A stretch of 64,000 bases of DNA from positions 4,509,501 to 4,573,500 of the forward strand of contig NZ_CP029190.1 of NCBI RefSeq assembly GCF_008642295.1, given 5' to 3'. This document shows, one piece after another, positions 1 to 8,010 of the stretch. The translations under genes and the position numbers were made by a program. Under the pieces are notes generated by a model, which saw only the letters and a program-made list of their open reading frames with translations, was not told the DNA's origin and did no database searches. The stretch comes from Streptomyces venezuelae. GTDB taxonomy: Bacteria > Actinomycetota > Actinomycetes > Streptomycetales > Streptomycetaceae. Each line of letters begins with the position of its first letter. The first letter of the stretch is position 1.

Positions 1-642
1 GACGCCCGCGAGCTGGCCCGCACCATGGTGGGCCTGGGCACCGACTCCGGCGTCAAGACCGTCGCCCTGCTGACCGACATGTCCACCCCGCTCGGCCTCA
101 CCGCGGGCAACGCCCTGGAGGTCCGCGAGTCGGTCGAGGTGCTGGCCGGCGGTGGCCCGGCCGACGTGGTCGAGCTGACCATCGCGCTGGCCAGGGAGAT
201 GCTGGACGCGGCGGGCGTCAAGGACGCCGACCCGGCGAAGGCGCTGGCCGACGGCTCGGCGATGGACGTGTGGCGCCGCATGATCGCCGCGCAGGGCGGC
301 GACCCGGACGCGAAGCTCCCGGTCGCGCGCGAGCAGCACGTGGTCACCGCCTCCGCCTCGGGCGTGCTGACCCGCCTGGACGCGTACGGGGTCGGCGTCG
401 CCGCCTGGCGCCTCGGCGCGGGCCGCGCCCGCAAGGAGGACCCGGTGCAGGCGGGCGCGGGCATCGAGCTCCACGCGAAGCCGGGCGACTCCGTCGTCGC
501 CGGCCAGCCGCTGATGACCCTGCACACGGACACCCCGGAGAAGTTCGAGTACGCGCTCGCCTCCCTGGAGGGCGTCTACGACGTCGCCGCGGCGGGCACC
601 GACTTCACGGCTGCGCCGATCGTGCTGGACCGCATCGCCTGA
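1..642 (+). CDS. deoA: Thymidine phosphorylase, C-terminal part (5' end outside window)
   Basis: The reading frame is open from the first base, so this is the 3' portion of a gene that begins upstream of the window. The 213 visible residues match the C-terminal half of pyrimidine-nucleoside phosphorylases: a GLGTDSGVKT-like segment, then TDMSTPLG and the small C-terminal alpha/beta domain. The enzyme splits thymidine or deoxyuridine with phosphate to give the free base and 2-deoxyribose-1-phosphate in the cytosol. A perfect 11-bp hairpin follows the stop codon. Adenosine deaminase and deoC in this window act in the same nucleoside pathway; in Mycobacterium add and deoA are neighbours. Its promoter is not visible. 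Confidence 0.93.
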   Translation, partial: DARELARTMVGLGTDSGVKTVALLTDMSTPLGLTAGNALEVRESVEVLAGGGPADVVELTIALAREMLDAAGVKDADPAKALADGSAMDVWRRMIAAQGGDPDAKLPVAREQHVVTASASGVLTRLDAYGVGVAAWRLGAGRARKEDPVQAGAGIELHAKPGDSVVAGQPLMTLHTDTPEKFEYALASLEGVYDVAAAGTDFTAAPIVLDRIA

Positions 643-664
643 CCCGAGGCTTCCCCTTCGGGTG

Positions 665-696
665 AACGGGACCGGTGGACCCCCGCCGGTCCCGTT
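665..696 (+). terminator. Hairpin terminator after deoA
   Basis: AACGGGACCGG (665-675) pairs perfectly with CCGGTCCCGTT (686-696) around a 10-base loop. It starts 22 bases after the deoA stop and is followed by a short T-rich stretch. It separates deoA from the STAS gene. Confidence 0.8.
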
Positions 697-734
697 TCGG
701 CTTCCCGCGTCCGTTCGCGTACGCCGGCCCGCCG

Positions 735-1100
735 ATGAGTTTCCCCGCTCCCGGGGGTCATCAGCGTGTGGAGATCAGAATCCTGGCCCTGGAGGGGCCC
801 GAAGTCGACCCCGTCGAGCTGTGCGCGCGCGTCAGGGCGATCTGCCGGGACGGGCCCGGTGAAGTGGTGTGCGATGCCACCGCCCTCACCGCGCCCACCC
901 TCGGCGCCGTCAACGCCGTGGCCCGGGCCGCGCTCACCGCGCGACGGCTCGGCGTGCCCTTCCGGGTGCGCGCCTCGCCCGCCCTGCACGCCCTGCTGGA
1001 CCTCGTAGGGCTAGGCCAGCCGCTCCGGGAGCCCGAACAGCGGGAACCACCTGGCCGTGTCCAGGAAGGCGTTGAGCCCGACGATCCGGCCGTCGGCTGA
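735..1100 (+). CDS. STAS-domain protein (anti-sigma-factor-antagonist-like)
   Basis: This is a 121-residue protein. The middle part (VEIRILALEGPEVDPVELCARVR..., then VVCDATALTAPTLGAVNAVARAALTARRLG) has the beta-strand, conserved aspartate and helix pattern of STAS domains, with a closing LHALLDLVGLG segment. STAS proteins usually bind anti-sigma kinases or act as small regulatory scaffolds. The exact phosphorylation-site serine of the SpoIIAA type is not evident; Thr-Ala-Pro-Thr occupies that region. I chose the ATG at 735 because the upstream part of the frame runs back into the deoA terminator. The last 90 bases overlap the 3' end of the convergent sigma factor gene. Partner unknown. Confidence 0.65.
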   Translation: MSFPAPGGHQRVEIRILALEGPEVDPVELCARVRAICRDGPGEVVCDATALTAPTLGAVNAVARAALTARRLGVPFRVRASPALHALLDLVGLGQPLREPEQREPPGRVQEGVEPDDPAVG

Positions 1101-1994
1101 GATCTCCAGGACCTGGAGCGCCCACGGGGTGTGCCCCACGCCGTCCTCCGCCGGCCGGTACTGCCCGAAGGCCGGCAGGCCGTTCGCCGTGGTCGGGATC
1201 AGGCGGGACCCCTTGCAGCCGATGCCCTGGTTCAGGTGCCAGGCCGCGATGTCGGCCGGGCCCTGGAGCCACAGGTCGAACGGCGGCATGGACAGCACCG
1301 CGTCCTCGTGCAGCAGCGCGGTCAGCGAGGTGATGTCATACGCCTCGAAGGCCGTCAGATAGCGCCGGAGCAGCTCGGCCTGGTCCGCGTCCAGCGGGTC
1401 CGCCGGCCGGCCCTCCCGCGGCGGGTGCGCGGCCATCGTGGCCCGCGCCCGCTGCAGCGCGCTGTTCACCGAGGCCACCGTGGTGTCCAGCAGCTCCGCG
1501 GTCTCGTCCGCCTTCCAGGCCAGCACCTCCCGCAGGATCAGCACGGCCCGCTGCTTCGCCGGCAGGTGCTGGAGCGCCGCCACGAACGCCAGCCGCACGG
1601 ACTCCTTCGCCAGGGCCGCCTCCGCCGGGTCCGCGGTCTGCGGCAGCACCCGCCCGTCCGGCACCGGCTCCAGCCAGGTCACCTCCGGCCGCTCGTTGAG
1701 CACGGCGGAGGCCTGGGCCTGCGGGGCGGTCAGGTCCATCGGGCGGGCCCGCTTGTTCCCCGCGTTCAGCAGGTCCAGGCAGACGTTGGTGGCGATCCGG
1801 TAGAGCCAGGACCGCAGGGAGGAACGCCCCTCGAACTTCTCGAAGCTGCGCCATGCGCGGATGTACGTGTCCTGGACCGCGTCCTCCGCGTCGAAGGAGG
1901 AGCCGAGCATCCGGTAGCAGTATCCGGTCAGCTCGACCCGGTACCGCTCCATCGCCTCGTCCAGGCCCGGTTCCGTCGTTGCGAGGTCACTCAT
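1011..1994 (-). CDS. ECF sigma factor with C-terminal SnoaL-like domain
   Basis: A 327-residue sigma-70 family factor. Region 2 lies near residues 15-85 (EDAVQDTYIRAWRSF, then LRSWLYRIATNVCLDLL). Region 4 lies near 150-200 (LPAKQRAVLILREVLAWKADETAELL, then VASVNSALQRARA). A C-terminal SnoaL-like extension (about 215-325) ends in LDTARWFPLFGLPERLA. ECF factors with this extension usually have no dedicated anti-sigma factor; the extra domain modulates activity. The ATG at 1994 is preceded by a GAGGGGGA ribosome-binding site at good spacing; the frame stays open 20 codons further upstream without one. The stop lies 90 bp inside the convergent STAS gene, so the two mRNAs are partly antisense. The family assignment is strong; the regulon is unknown. 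Confidence 0.9.
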   Translation of the reverse strand: MSDLATTEPGLDEAMERYRVELTGYCYRMLGSSFDAEDAVQDTYIRAWRSFEKFEGRSSLRSWLYRIATNVCLDLLNAGNKRARPMDLTAPQAQASAVLNERPEVTWLEPVPDGRVLPQTADPAEAALAKESVRLAFVAALQHLPAKQRAVLILREVLAWKADETAELLDTTVASVNSALQRARATMAAHPPREGRPADPLDADQAELLRRYLTAFEAYDITSLTALLHEDAVLSMPPFDLWLQGPADIAAWHLNQGIGCKGSRLIPTTANGLPAFGQYRPAEDGVGHTPWALQVLEISADGRIVGLNAFLDTARWFPLFGLPERLA

Positions 1995-2073
1995 GTCCGC
2001 CGTCCCCCTCGGGTGGTTCCCGTCACTTCGGAACCTACCCGAGGGCACTGACAACGGCAGCCGGAAGACGGGA

Positions 2074-2778
2074 TCAGGTGCCGGGCTTGCGGCCGTAGAC
2101 GAAGACGTCCTCGCCCTTGGTGAGGAGGTTCCAGTACGCCTTGGCGTGGGTGGGGGTCATGTTCACGCAGCCGCCGGAGCCGGGCGGGTTCCACATGCTC
2201 TTCGTCGTCGAGTGGAAGGCGATGCCGCCGTCGAAGAACTGCGAGTACGGCATCGACACGTTGTAGATCGTCGACCAGTGGTTGATGCTGCGGTAGTAGA
2301 TCTTCTTGAGGCCGGTGCGGGTCTCGGTGCCGTCCTTGCCGGTGCGGACCGCCACCGGGCCGTAGACCAGCCTGCTGCCGTCCTGGATCCAGCTCAGCTG
2401 GCGGGTCAGGTCGACGCAGGCGATGCGGCCCTTGTTGGTCGGGCAGGCCCCGGCCTTGTTGGGGTTGGTGCCCGCCGCCCGCTGGGCGAGCATCGTGTTC
2501 ATGGTCCGCCAGGTCAGCGGTCCTGCGTAGCCCTGGGTGGGCGTGATGCCGTGCTTGGCCTGGAACGCCTTGATCGCGTTGCAGTCCGCGGCGGACTGCC
2601 TGCCGTCCACCGGCCGCCCGAGGAACTGTTCCACCTGCCGCTGGTACGGGCCGGTGGTGAGATTGCAGGACGCGGCCTGCGCGGTGCCGCCCCCCAGTAC
2701 CACCAGCGGTGCCGCCAGGGCCAGTGCCCCGCCGACGACCGCCACTCGGGTGCGCAGTGTTCTGCCTATCGTGATCAC
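2074..2778 (-). CDS. Secreted L,D-transpeptidase with peptidoglycan-binding domain
   Basis: A 234-residue exported protein. A signal peptide with an A-rich hydrophobic core ends at about TAQAAS. A peptidoglycan_binding_1-like domain follows (YQRQVEQFLGRPVDG...AIKAFQAKHGITPTQGYAGPLTWRTMNTML), then a YkuD catalytic domain. The active site reads HSTTKSMWNPPGSGGCVNM: the invariant His and the catalytic Cys are present, but the usual SHGC is SGGC. Such enzymes form 3-3 crosslinks in peptidoglycan or attach proteins to it. The GTG at 2778 has a GGGAGG site six bases upstream and places the signal peptide at the N-terminus. A second L,D-transpeptidase, of the lipoprotein type, lies at 59928-61190. 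Confidence 0.9.
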   Translation of the reverse strand: MITIGRTLRTRVAVVGGALALAAPLVVLGGGTAQAASCNLTTGPYQRQVEQFLGRPVDGRQSAADCNAIKAFQAKHGITPTQGYAGPLTWRTMNTMLAQRAAGTNPNKAGACPTNKGRIACVDLTRQLSWIQDGSRLVYGPVAVRTGKDGTETRTGLKKIYYRSINHWSTIYNVSMPYSQFFDGGIAFHSTTKSMWNPPGSGGCVNMTPTHAKAYWNLLTKGEDVFVYGRKPGT

Positions 2779-2830
2779 GCCGGCCTCCCGCCCTCGTGCT
2801 GCTTCGCCTGTCGGCCCAGGGACGCACGGA

Positions 2831-2856
2831 GGCCCGGGCGCGGTTGCGCCCGGGCC
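2831..2856 (-). terminator. Hairpin terminator downstream of the MFS gene
   Basis: GGCCCGGGCGC (2831-2841) and GCGCCCGGGCC (2846-2856) form a perfect 11-bp stem with a GGTT loop. It lies between the MFS stop codon and the transpeptidase start on the same strand. Confidence 0.75.
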
Positions 2857-2895
2857 GCCGTACATCGCTTCATACGGAAGGCGTACGAGTCACTG

Positions 2896-4239
2896 CTACG
2901 CCGAGGCGAGCCGGCGCTCCGCCCGCGCCACCCGGGAGCCGTAGAGGGTGATGCCGACGACGCCCAGTACGGCGGCCAGGGCGAGCGCGGCCGTGGCCGG
3001 CCAGCCGCCGGAGTGCCAGGCCAGTGCGCCGAGGGTGCCGCCCGCGCTGGAGCCCAGGTAGTACGCGGACTGGTAGAGCGCCGAGGCCTGCGCGCGGCCG
3101 GTCTTCGCGGTCCGGCTCACCGAGGAGGAGGCCACCGCGTGCCCGGCGAAGAAGCCCGCGGTGATCAGGACCAGGCCGGCCAGGATCACGGCCAGCGAGT
3201 CCGACAGGGAGGCGAGCAGTCCGAGCGCGGTGGTGGTGACGGCGAGGTAGAGGGCGCCGCGCCGGCCGAGCCGGGCCACCAGCTGTCCGGCCGCCGCCGA
3301 GGCGGCCGTACCCACCAGGTAGATCAGGAAGACGGAGCCGACCACGCCCTGGCCGAGCGAGAAGGGCTCCTCGACCAGCCGGTAGCCGATCACCGTGTAG
3401 ACCGCGCCGAAGACGGTCATGAACAGGGCGCCGATCCCGTACAGCCGGAGCAGCAACGGGTCCCGCAGGTGCGCGGCGACGGTACGGCCCACCGACCGCG
3501 GGTTCAGCGAGGCCGGGCGGAAGAACCGGGCCCGGGGGAGCAGCGCCAGGAAGACCAGGGCGCAGCCCAGCGACATCAGGCCGACGGCCAGCAGCCCGGC
3601 GCGCCAGCCCCAGAGGTCGGCCGCCCACCCGGTGACCACGCGACCGCTCATGCCGCCGATGGAATTGCCCGCCACGAACAGGCCGATGGCCGAGACCAGC
3701 GCCTTGGGCTTGACCTCCTCCGCGAGGTAGGCCATCGCGGAGGCCGGGATGCCGGCGATCGCCGCGCCCTGCACCATCCGCAGCACGATCAGCCACTCCA
3801 GGCTGGGTGCGAACGGCACCAGCAGGCCGACCGCCACGGCCACCGCCATCGACCAGGTCATCATCCGGGTCCGCCCGAACCGCTCGGACAGGGCGCTGAG
3901 CGGCAGCACGAACAGCGCGAGCGCGCCGGTCGCCGCCGACACCGTCCAGCTGGCCTGGCCGGCCGTCACGCCGAAACCGGCGGATACGGCGGGCAGCAGG
4001 GCCTGCGTGGAGTAGAGGAGGGCGAAGGTGGCCAGTCCGGCGGCGAAGAGCGCGAAGCTCATCCGGCGGTAGCCGGGGGCGCCGGGGGCGAGGGGCTCCT
4101 GCGGTGCAAGGGGCTCGTGCGGTGCAAGGGGCTCGTGCGGTGCAAGGGGCTCGTGCGGCTCGGGGTGCGCGGCGGTCTCGTGGGACGGCGAGGCAGAGGC
4201 GACCACCGTGGTGGACGCCCCGGTATGAGCGGGAGACAT
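2896..4239 (-). CDS. MFS transporter (YnfM-like exporter)
   Basis: A 447-residue membrane protein with about twelve hydrophobic segments. The first is FALFAAGLATFALLYSTQALLPAVS, and the loop after TM2 carries the MFS motif LSERFGRTRMM. The sequence matches drug or metabolite exporters of the DHA1 type. The N-terminal 60 residues are unusual: they contain a PHEPLA repeat encoded by an 18-bp tandem repeat and are probably a disordered cytoplasmic tail. The ATG at 4239 starts MSPAHTG; the frame is open 26 codons further upstream, but that part crosses the promoter region. The gene is divergent from a LysR regulator 99 bp away, so that protein is its likely regulator. Substrate unknown. Confidence 0.88.
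   Translation of the reverse strand: MSPAHTGASTTVVASASPSHETAAHPEPHEPLAPHEPLAPHEPLAPQEPLAPGAPGYRRMSFALFAAGLATFALLYSTQALLPAVSAGFGVTAGQASWTVSAATGALALFVLPLSALSERFGRTRMMTWSMAVAVAVGLLVPFAPSLEWLIVLRMVQGAAIAGIPASAMAYLAEEVKPKALVSAIGLFVAGNSIGGMSGRVVTGWAADLWGWRAGLLAVGLMSLGCALVFLALLPRARFFRPASLNPRSVGRTVAAHLRDPLLLRLYGIGALFMTVFGAVYTVIGYRLVEEPFSLGQGVVGSVFLIYLVGTAASAAAGQLVARLGRRGALYLAVTTTALGLLASLSDSLAVILAGLVLITAGFFAGHAVASSSVSRTAKTGRAQASALYQSAYYLGSSAGGTLGALAWHSGGWPATAALALAAVLGVVGITLYGSRVARAERRLASA
4093..4164 (+). repeat. 18-bp tandem repeat inside the MFS gene (four units)
   Basis: The unit GGGCTCGTGCGGTGCAAG recurs three times from 4093 to 4146 (one copy with a single base change), and a degenerate fourth copy runs to 4164. 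The period is a multiple of three, so it encodes repeats of PHEPLA in the MFS N-terminal tail. Copy number is likely to vary between strains. Confidence 0.85.
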
Positions 4240-4271
4240 ACCTCGACGGTAGGACCGATTCCCTTCATGCG

Positions 4272-4284
4272 TCCAATGCATGGA
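4272..4284. promoter_or_regulatory. Putative LysR-type operator (T-N11-A)
   Basis: TCCAATGCATGGA fits the LysR-family T-N11-A dyad, with TCCA/TGGA arms around a TGCAT core. It lies in the 99-bp divergent gap between the MFS exporter (start 4239) and the LysR gene (start 4339), where a LysR protein would normally control both genes. The evidence is position and motif only. Confidence 0.45.
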
Positions 4285-4338
4285 ATCATCGAAATCGATC
4301 CACTCCAGCATCAGCACAGCTCACTGAGGTGCCTGTCC

Positions 4339-5265
4339 ATGAGCCGTTACGAAGAAGACACGAATGTGACACGTCTGCTGGCCCCTCGCCTCAGCTGGTT
4401 CGTCACGGTCGCCCGGCACGAGCACGTCACCCGGGCCGCCCATGAGCTGGGCATTCCGCAGTCCACCCTGTCCCGGGCCGTCGTCCGGCTCGAACAGGAC
4501 CTGGGAGTCGCGCTGTTCGCCCGGATCGGCCGGACCGTGGCCCTCACCACCGCCGGCCGGACCTTCCTCGCCTCCGCCGAGCGGGCACTGGCCGAGATCG
4601 GCCGGGCCGCCGAATCCGTCCAGGCGGACGCCGACCCGGCCGGCGGCAAGGTCGCCTTCGGCTTCCTGCACACCCTGGGCTCGGAAACGGTCCCCGAACT
4701 GATCCGGGCCTTCCGGGTGGACCATCCCGGGGTCCGGTTCTCCCTCGTCCAGAACTACGGCGAGGCCATGCTGGAGCGGCTGCGCGGCGGGGAGCTCGAC
4801 CTGTGCCTGACCTCGCCGGTGCCGGACGCGCCCGACCTGGTCACCCGCCGCCTGGACGAGCAGCGGCTGCGGCTGGTGGTGCCGGAGGACCACCGGCTCG
4901 CGGTCCGCAAGCGGATCCGGCTGGCGGAGGCCGCCGACGAAACCTTTGTCACCCTCGAACCCGGCTACGGGCTGCGCCGGATCACCGACGACCTGTGCGC
5001 CGAGGCGGGGTTCGCCCCGCGGGTGGCCTTCGAGGGCGAGGAGGCCGAGACCCTGCGGGGGCTGGTCGCCGCCGGTCTGGGGGTGGCGCTGCTGCCGCCG
5101 CCCGCGGTGGCCCGCCCGGGCGTGGTCGAACTGACCGTCACCGCCCCGCGCGCGGTCCGGGAGATCGGCGTCGCCTGGCTGGACGGCCATCCGGATACCC
5201 CGCCGGTGGCGGCGTTCAAGCGGTTCCTGCTGTCCCGCCGGGGGCGGCTGATCCCCGAACTGTGA
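4339..5265 (+). CDS. LysR family transcriptional regulator
   Basis: A 308-residue LysR protein. The N-terminal winged helix-turn-helix covers residues 10-70 (FVTVARHEHVTRAAHELGIPQSTLSRAVVRLEQDLGVALF), and a periplasmic-binding-protein-like effector domain covers about 95-300. The ATG at 4339 is preceded by TGAGGT at about eight bases. It is divergent from the MFS exporter, which is the usual LysR target layout. The effector domain carries the normal GLRRI...AEAGF and VAAGLGVALLP segments. The ligand cannot be inferred. Confidence 0.92.
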   Translation: MSRYEEDTNVTRLLAPRLSWFVTVARHEHVTRAAHELGIPQSTLSRAVVRLEQDLGVALFARIGRTVALTTAGRTFLASAERALAEIGRAAESVQADADPAGGKVAFGFLHTLGSETVPELIRAFRVDHPGVRFSLVQNYGEAMLERLRGGELDLCLTSPVPDAPDLVTRRLDEQRLRLVVPEDHRLAVRKRIRLAEAADETFVTLEPGYGLRRITDDLCAEAGFAPRVAFEGEEAETLRGLVAAGLGVALLPPPAVARPGVVELTVTAPRAVREIGVAWLDGHPDTPPVAAFKRFLLSRRGRLIPEL

Positions 5266-5666
5266 GCCACCCGGCCCGGGCCGGCCGGGCGCACGCCCGG
5301 TACGGAGCCGGGGCCCGGCTCTGCTGCGCCCGGGCCGGCCGGGGATGCGGAGTCGGCCCGCAGGCCCCGGCCCCGGGGCGGGGCCGGCTCCCGCTTCCGG
5401 CGTGTCGCCGCGGTTGCGGCCCGGTGCCGCGCCGGGCGGCTCCCCCCGAAGGTACGTGCCCCGCAGCCCGTCGCCGGGCGCCCAGGCCGACGGGGGTGCG
5501 GGCCTGGGGTCCGGGGCCCGGATGCGGCGGGGCGCCAACGGGGCCGGGGCGGGGCGGAGTCGGGCCGCACGGCTGGGCCGGCCGCGGCGCCGCTTCGTGC
5601 TCGCAGCGCGCTCTGCACCGCTCGGTCACGCGTGCGGTGGCGGCGGTCCATATCTGATTCACCGTC
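5266..5666. other. Gene-free GC-rich spacer
   Basis: About 400 bases between the LysR stop and the PHP-protein start contain no convincing gene. The first part has short GC-rich inverted repeats (for example CCGGGC/GCCCGG at 5285-5300) that may terminate LysR transcription, and a 15-base direct repeat CCCGGGCCGGCCGGG at 5275 and 5329. I see no clear promoter. Confidence 0.6.
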
Positions 5667-7202
5667 ATGCCACGTGCCGCTGCCAGCCTGTGGCGCATGG
5701 CCCTCAGCAGGCGCGACCTCCTGTCCACGGCTGCGGCGGCCCCGCTGGCGGCCGGCCCGCCCGGCCCGGACTCCGGTGCTTCCGGGCGCACCGAGACCCG
5801 CACCCTGCGCGGCACCATCCCGTCCGGCGCCCCGGACTTCGTCTACCTGCCCCTCGACATCCCACCCGGCGTACGCGAGTTACGCATCTCCTACCGCTAC
5901 GAGAAGCCGCCGGTGCCGCCGGGTACCGCCGGCAACGCCCTGGACATCGGCATCTTCGACCAGCGCGGCACCGCCCTCGGCGGACGCGGCTTCCGCGGCT
6001 GGTCGGGCGGCGCCCGCAGCGAGTTCTTCCTGCGCGCGGACGAGGCCACGCCCGGCTATCTGCCCGGGCCCCTCACCCCCGGCCGCTGGCACCTCGCCCT
6101 CGGTCCGTACACGATCGCCCCGGACGGCCTCCCGTACGAGATCACCTGGACCCTGGAGTACGGGGAGCCCGGCCCGGCCGCCACCCCCTCCTACCCGCCG
6201 CTGCGCGCCCGCGGCCGGGGCCGCGCCTGGTACCGGGGCGACTGCCACGTCCACTCCGTGCACTCCGACGGGCGCCGCACCCCCGCCGAGATCGCCGAGC
6301 TCGCCCGGGCGGCCGGACTGGACTTCATCAACTCCGCCGAGCACAACACCACCTCCGCGCACGCCGCCTGGGGCGCCTCGGCCGGCCCCGGCCTGCTGGT
6401 CCTCACGGGCGAGGAGGTCACCACCCGCACCGGCCACGTGCTGGCCGTCGGCACCGACCCCGGCACCTTCGTCGACTGGCGCTACCGGGCCCGGGACAAC
6501 CGGTTCGGCCGGTTCGCGCGGACCGTCCGCGACGCCGGCGGCCTGGTCGTACCGGCCCACCCGCACGCCACCTGCCTCGGGTGCAGCTGGAAGTTCGGCT
6601 TCGCCGACGCGGACGCCGTCGAGGTCTGGAACGGCCCCTACACCCCCGACGACGAGGTCTCCCTCGCCGCCTGGGACGCCCTGCTACGAGGCGGCGGCAG
6701 CGGCAGCAGAGGTGACCGGCCGCTGCCCGCGCTCGCCGGCAGCGACTACCACCGCGACCCGGACCGGATCGGCAGCCCGCAGACGGTGGTCCTGGCCGAG
6801 GACCTGACCCGGGACGCGATCCTGGCGGGCCTGCGTGCCGGCCGCGCCTACGCCGCCGAGTCCGCGGCCGTCTCCCTCTCCTTCACCGCCGTGACCCCGC
6901 GCGGCGGGCACGCCGGCATCGGCGAGCGCCTGGCGTGCCCGCCGGACACCGAGGTCCTGGTACGCCTGGCGGTCACCGGCGCGCCCGGCTGCGAGCTGCG
7001 GCTGGTCACCGACCAGGGCGTGGTCCACACGGTGCCGGCCCCGGCCGCCGGAGCGCTGGAGTGGCGCACCACCCCGGCCCGCTCGGCCTATGTCCGGGCC
7101 GAGGTCCGCCACCCCGCCGTGGCCCCGCCCCTGCCGGGCGCCCTGGCGGCCTTCACCAACCCGATCCGGCTGGGCCCGCCGGATGGACGCGCTGATCGGT
7201 GA
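5667..7202 (+). CDS. CehA/McbA-type PHP-domain metallohydrolase, probably Tat-exported
   Basis: Up to 511 residues. The N-terminus has a twin-arginine-like signal (SRRDLLSTAAAAPLAAG). A beta-rich N-terminal region (about 45-180) precedes the PHP domain, whose metal-ligand motifs are visible: GDCHVHSVHSDG near 195, SAEHN near 225, GEE near 250, PAHPH near 290 and GSDYHR near 355. PHP enzymes are divalent-metal phosphoesterases or hydrolases. Two starts are possible, ATG 5667 and ATG 5697; neither has a clear ribosome-binding site, and the second puts the arginine pair closer to the N-terminus. The 3' end overlaps the convergent carbonic anhydrase gene by 50 bp. Substrate unknown. Confidence 0.8.
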   Translation: MPRAAASLWRMALSRRDLLSTAAAAPLAAGPPGPDSGASGRTETRTLRGTIPSGAPDFVYLPLDIPPGVRELRISYRYEKPPVPPGTAGNALDIGIFDQRGTALGGRGFRGWSGGARSEFFLRADEATPGYLPGPLTPGRWHLALGPYTIAPDGLPYEITWTLEYGEPGPAATPSYPPLRARGRGRAWYRGDCHVHSVHSDGRRTPAEIAELARAAGLDFINSAEHNTTSAHAAWGASAGPGLLVLTGEEVTTRTGHVLAVGTDPGTFVDWRYRARDNRFGRFARTVRDAGGLVVPAHPHATCLGCSWKFGFADADAVEVWNGPYTPDDEVSLAAWDALLRGGGSGSRGDRPLPALAGSDYHRDPDRIGSPQTVVLAEDLTRDAILAGLRAGRAYAAESAAVSLSFTAVTPRGGHAGIGERLACPPDTEVLVRLAVTGAPGCELRLVTDQGVVHTVPAPAAGALEWRTTPARSAYVRAEVRHPAVAPPLPGALAAFTNPIRLGPPDGRADR

Positions 7203-7890
7203 GTTCGTAGCGGGCGCCGACCACGGACAGCCGGCCGGTGGCGATCCGGGCCGCCAGCTCGGGCTCCGCCGCCAGCAGGGACCGTACCCGCAGCACGTTC
7301 GCGTCGATGGCCGCCTCCACCCGGGCGGCCCCCCGGAGCCGGTGGTCGATGGCCGGGCGGATCTGGTCGACCAGGTACTGCATGTGGGCGGGCAGCCGGG
7401 TGCCGCCCTCGTCCGCGTCGACGGCAGCCGCGACGGCACCGCAGGACTGGTGCCCGAGGACCACGATCAGCGGAATGCCCAGCTCCAGAACCCCGTACGC
7501 GATGCTGCCCAGCACCGCCTCGTCCAGCGCCTCGCCCGCCGACCGCACCGTCAGCAGATCGCCGAGGCCCTGGTCGAAGACCAGCTCCGGGGGGACCCGG
7601 GAGTCGACGCAGCCGAGGACCACCGCGAACGGGTGCTGCCCGCCGACCAGCGCCCGGCGCACCGTACGGGCCTCGTCCGGATGCCGCTCGTGCAGCAGCC
7701 GCCAGCGGCGGTTGCCCGCCGCGAGTTCCCGCAGCGCGGCTTCCGGGGTGGTGGGCCGCTTCTTCAGGATGGCCGTCCCGGCCCGGGCCGAGGGGGCGTG
7801 GGACCCGGCCGCCAGCCCGGCGACCAGCCCCGCCGCACCGGTGAGTACCGCTCGTACCAGCCCGCGCCGCCGTTCCGCATCCACCGTCAT
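7153..7890 (-). CDS. Beta-class carbonic anhydrase with N-terminal export signal
   Basis: A 245-residue protein that interconverts CO2 and bicarbonate. Zinc ligands and the Asp-Arg dyad are visible in CVDSRVPPE and GHQSCGA. The N-terminus MTVDAERRRGLVRAVLTGAAGLVAGLAAGSHAPSARA has an arginine-rich start and a hydrophobic stretch, suggesting that this copy is exported or membrane-anchored. The ATG at 7890 is preferred over the open frame seven codons upstream. The gene overlaps the convergent PHP hydrolase gene by 50 bp. Family assignment is firm; cellular location is inferred. Confidence 0.88.
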   Translation of the reverse strand: MTVDAERRRGLVRAVLTGAAGLVAGLAAGSHAPSARAGTAILKKRPTTPEAALRELAAGNRRWRLLHERHPDEARTVRRALVGGQHPFAVVLGCVDSRVPPELVFDQGLGDLLTVRSAGEALDEAVLGSIAYGVLELGIPLIVVLGHQSCGAVAAAVDADEGGTRLPAHMQYLVDQIRPAIDHRLRGAARVEAAIDANVLRVRSLLAAEPELAARIATGRLSVVGARYELTDQRVHPAGPAGSGW

Positions 7891-8010
7891 ACACCGGAAA
7901 GCTAGGCACATCCGGCCCCCGAGGACACCACCCCCACCGGCGGCCCGCCCGTCCTTGGCGAATTCTCGGCCATCCGGCCCACCCGCCGGGCAGCTGCCGG
8001 CCGGTCCTGC

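Noticed and set aside
1993..4338. A 782-codon N-terminal extension of the LysR frame
   Set aside because: It runs antisense through the transpeptidase and MFS genes and has shadow-frame composition. The LysR domain begins right after ATG 4339, which has its own ribosome-binding site.
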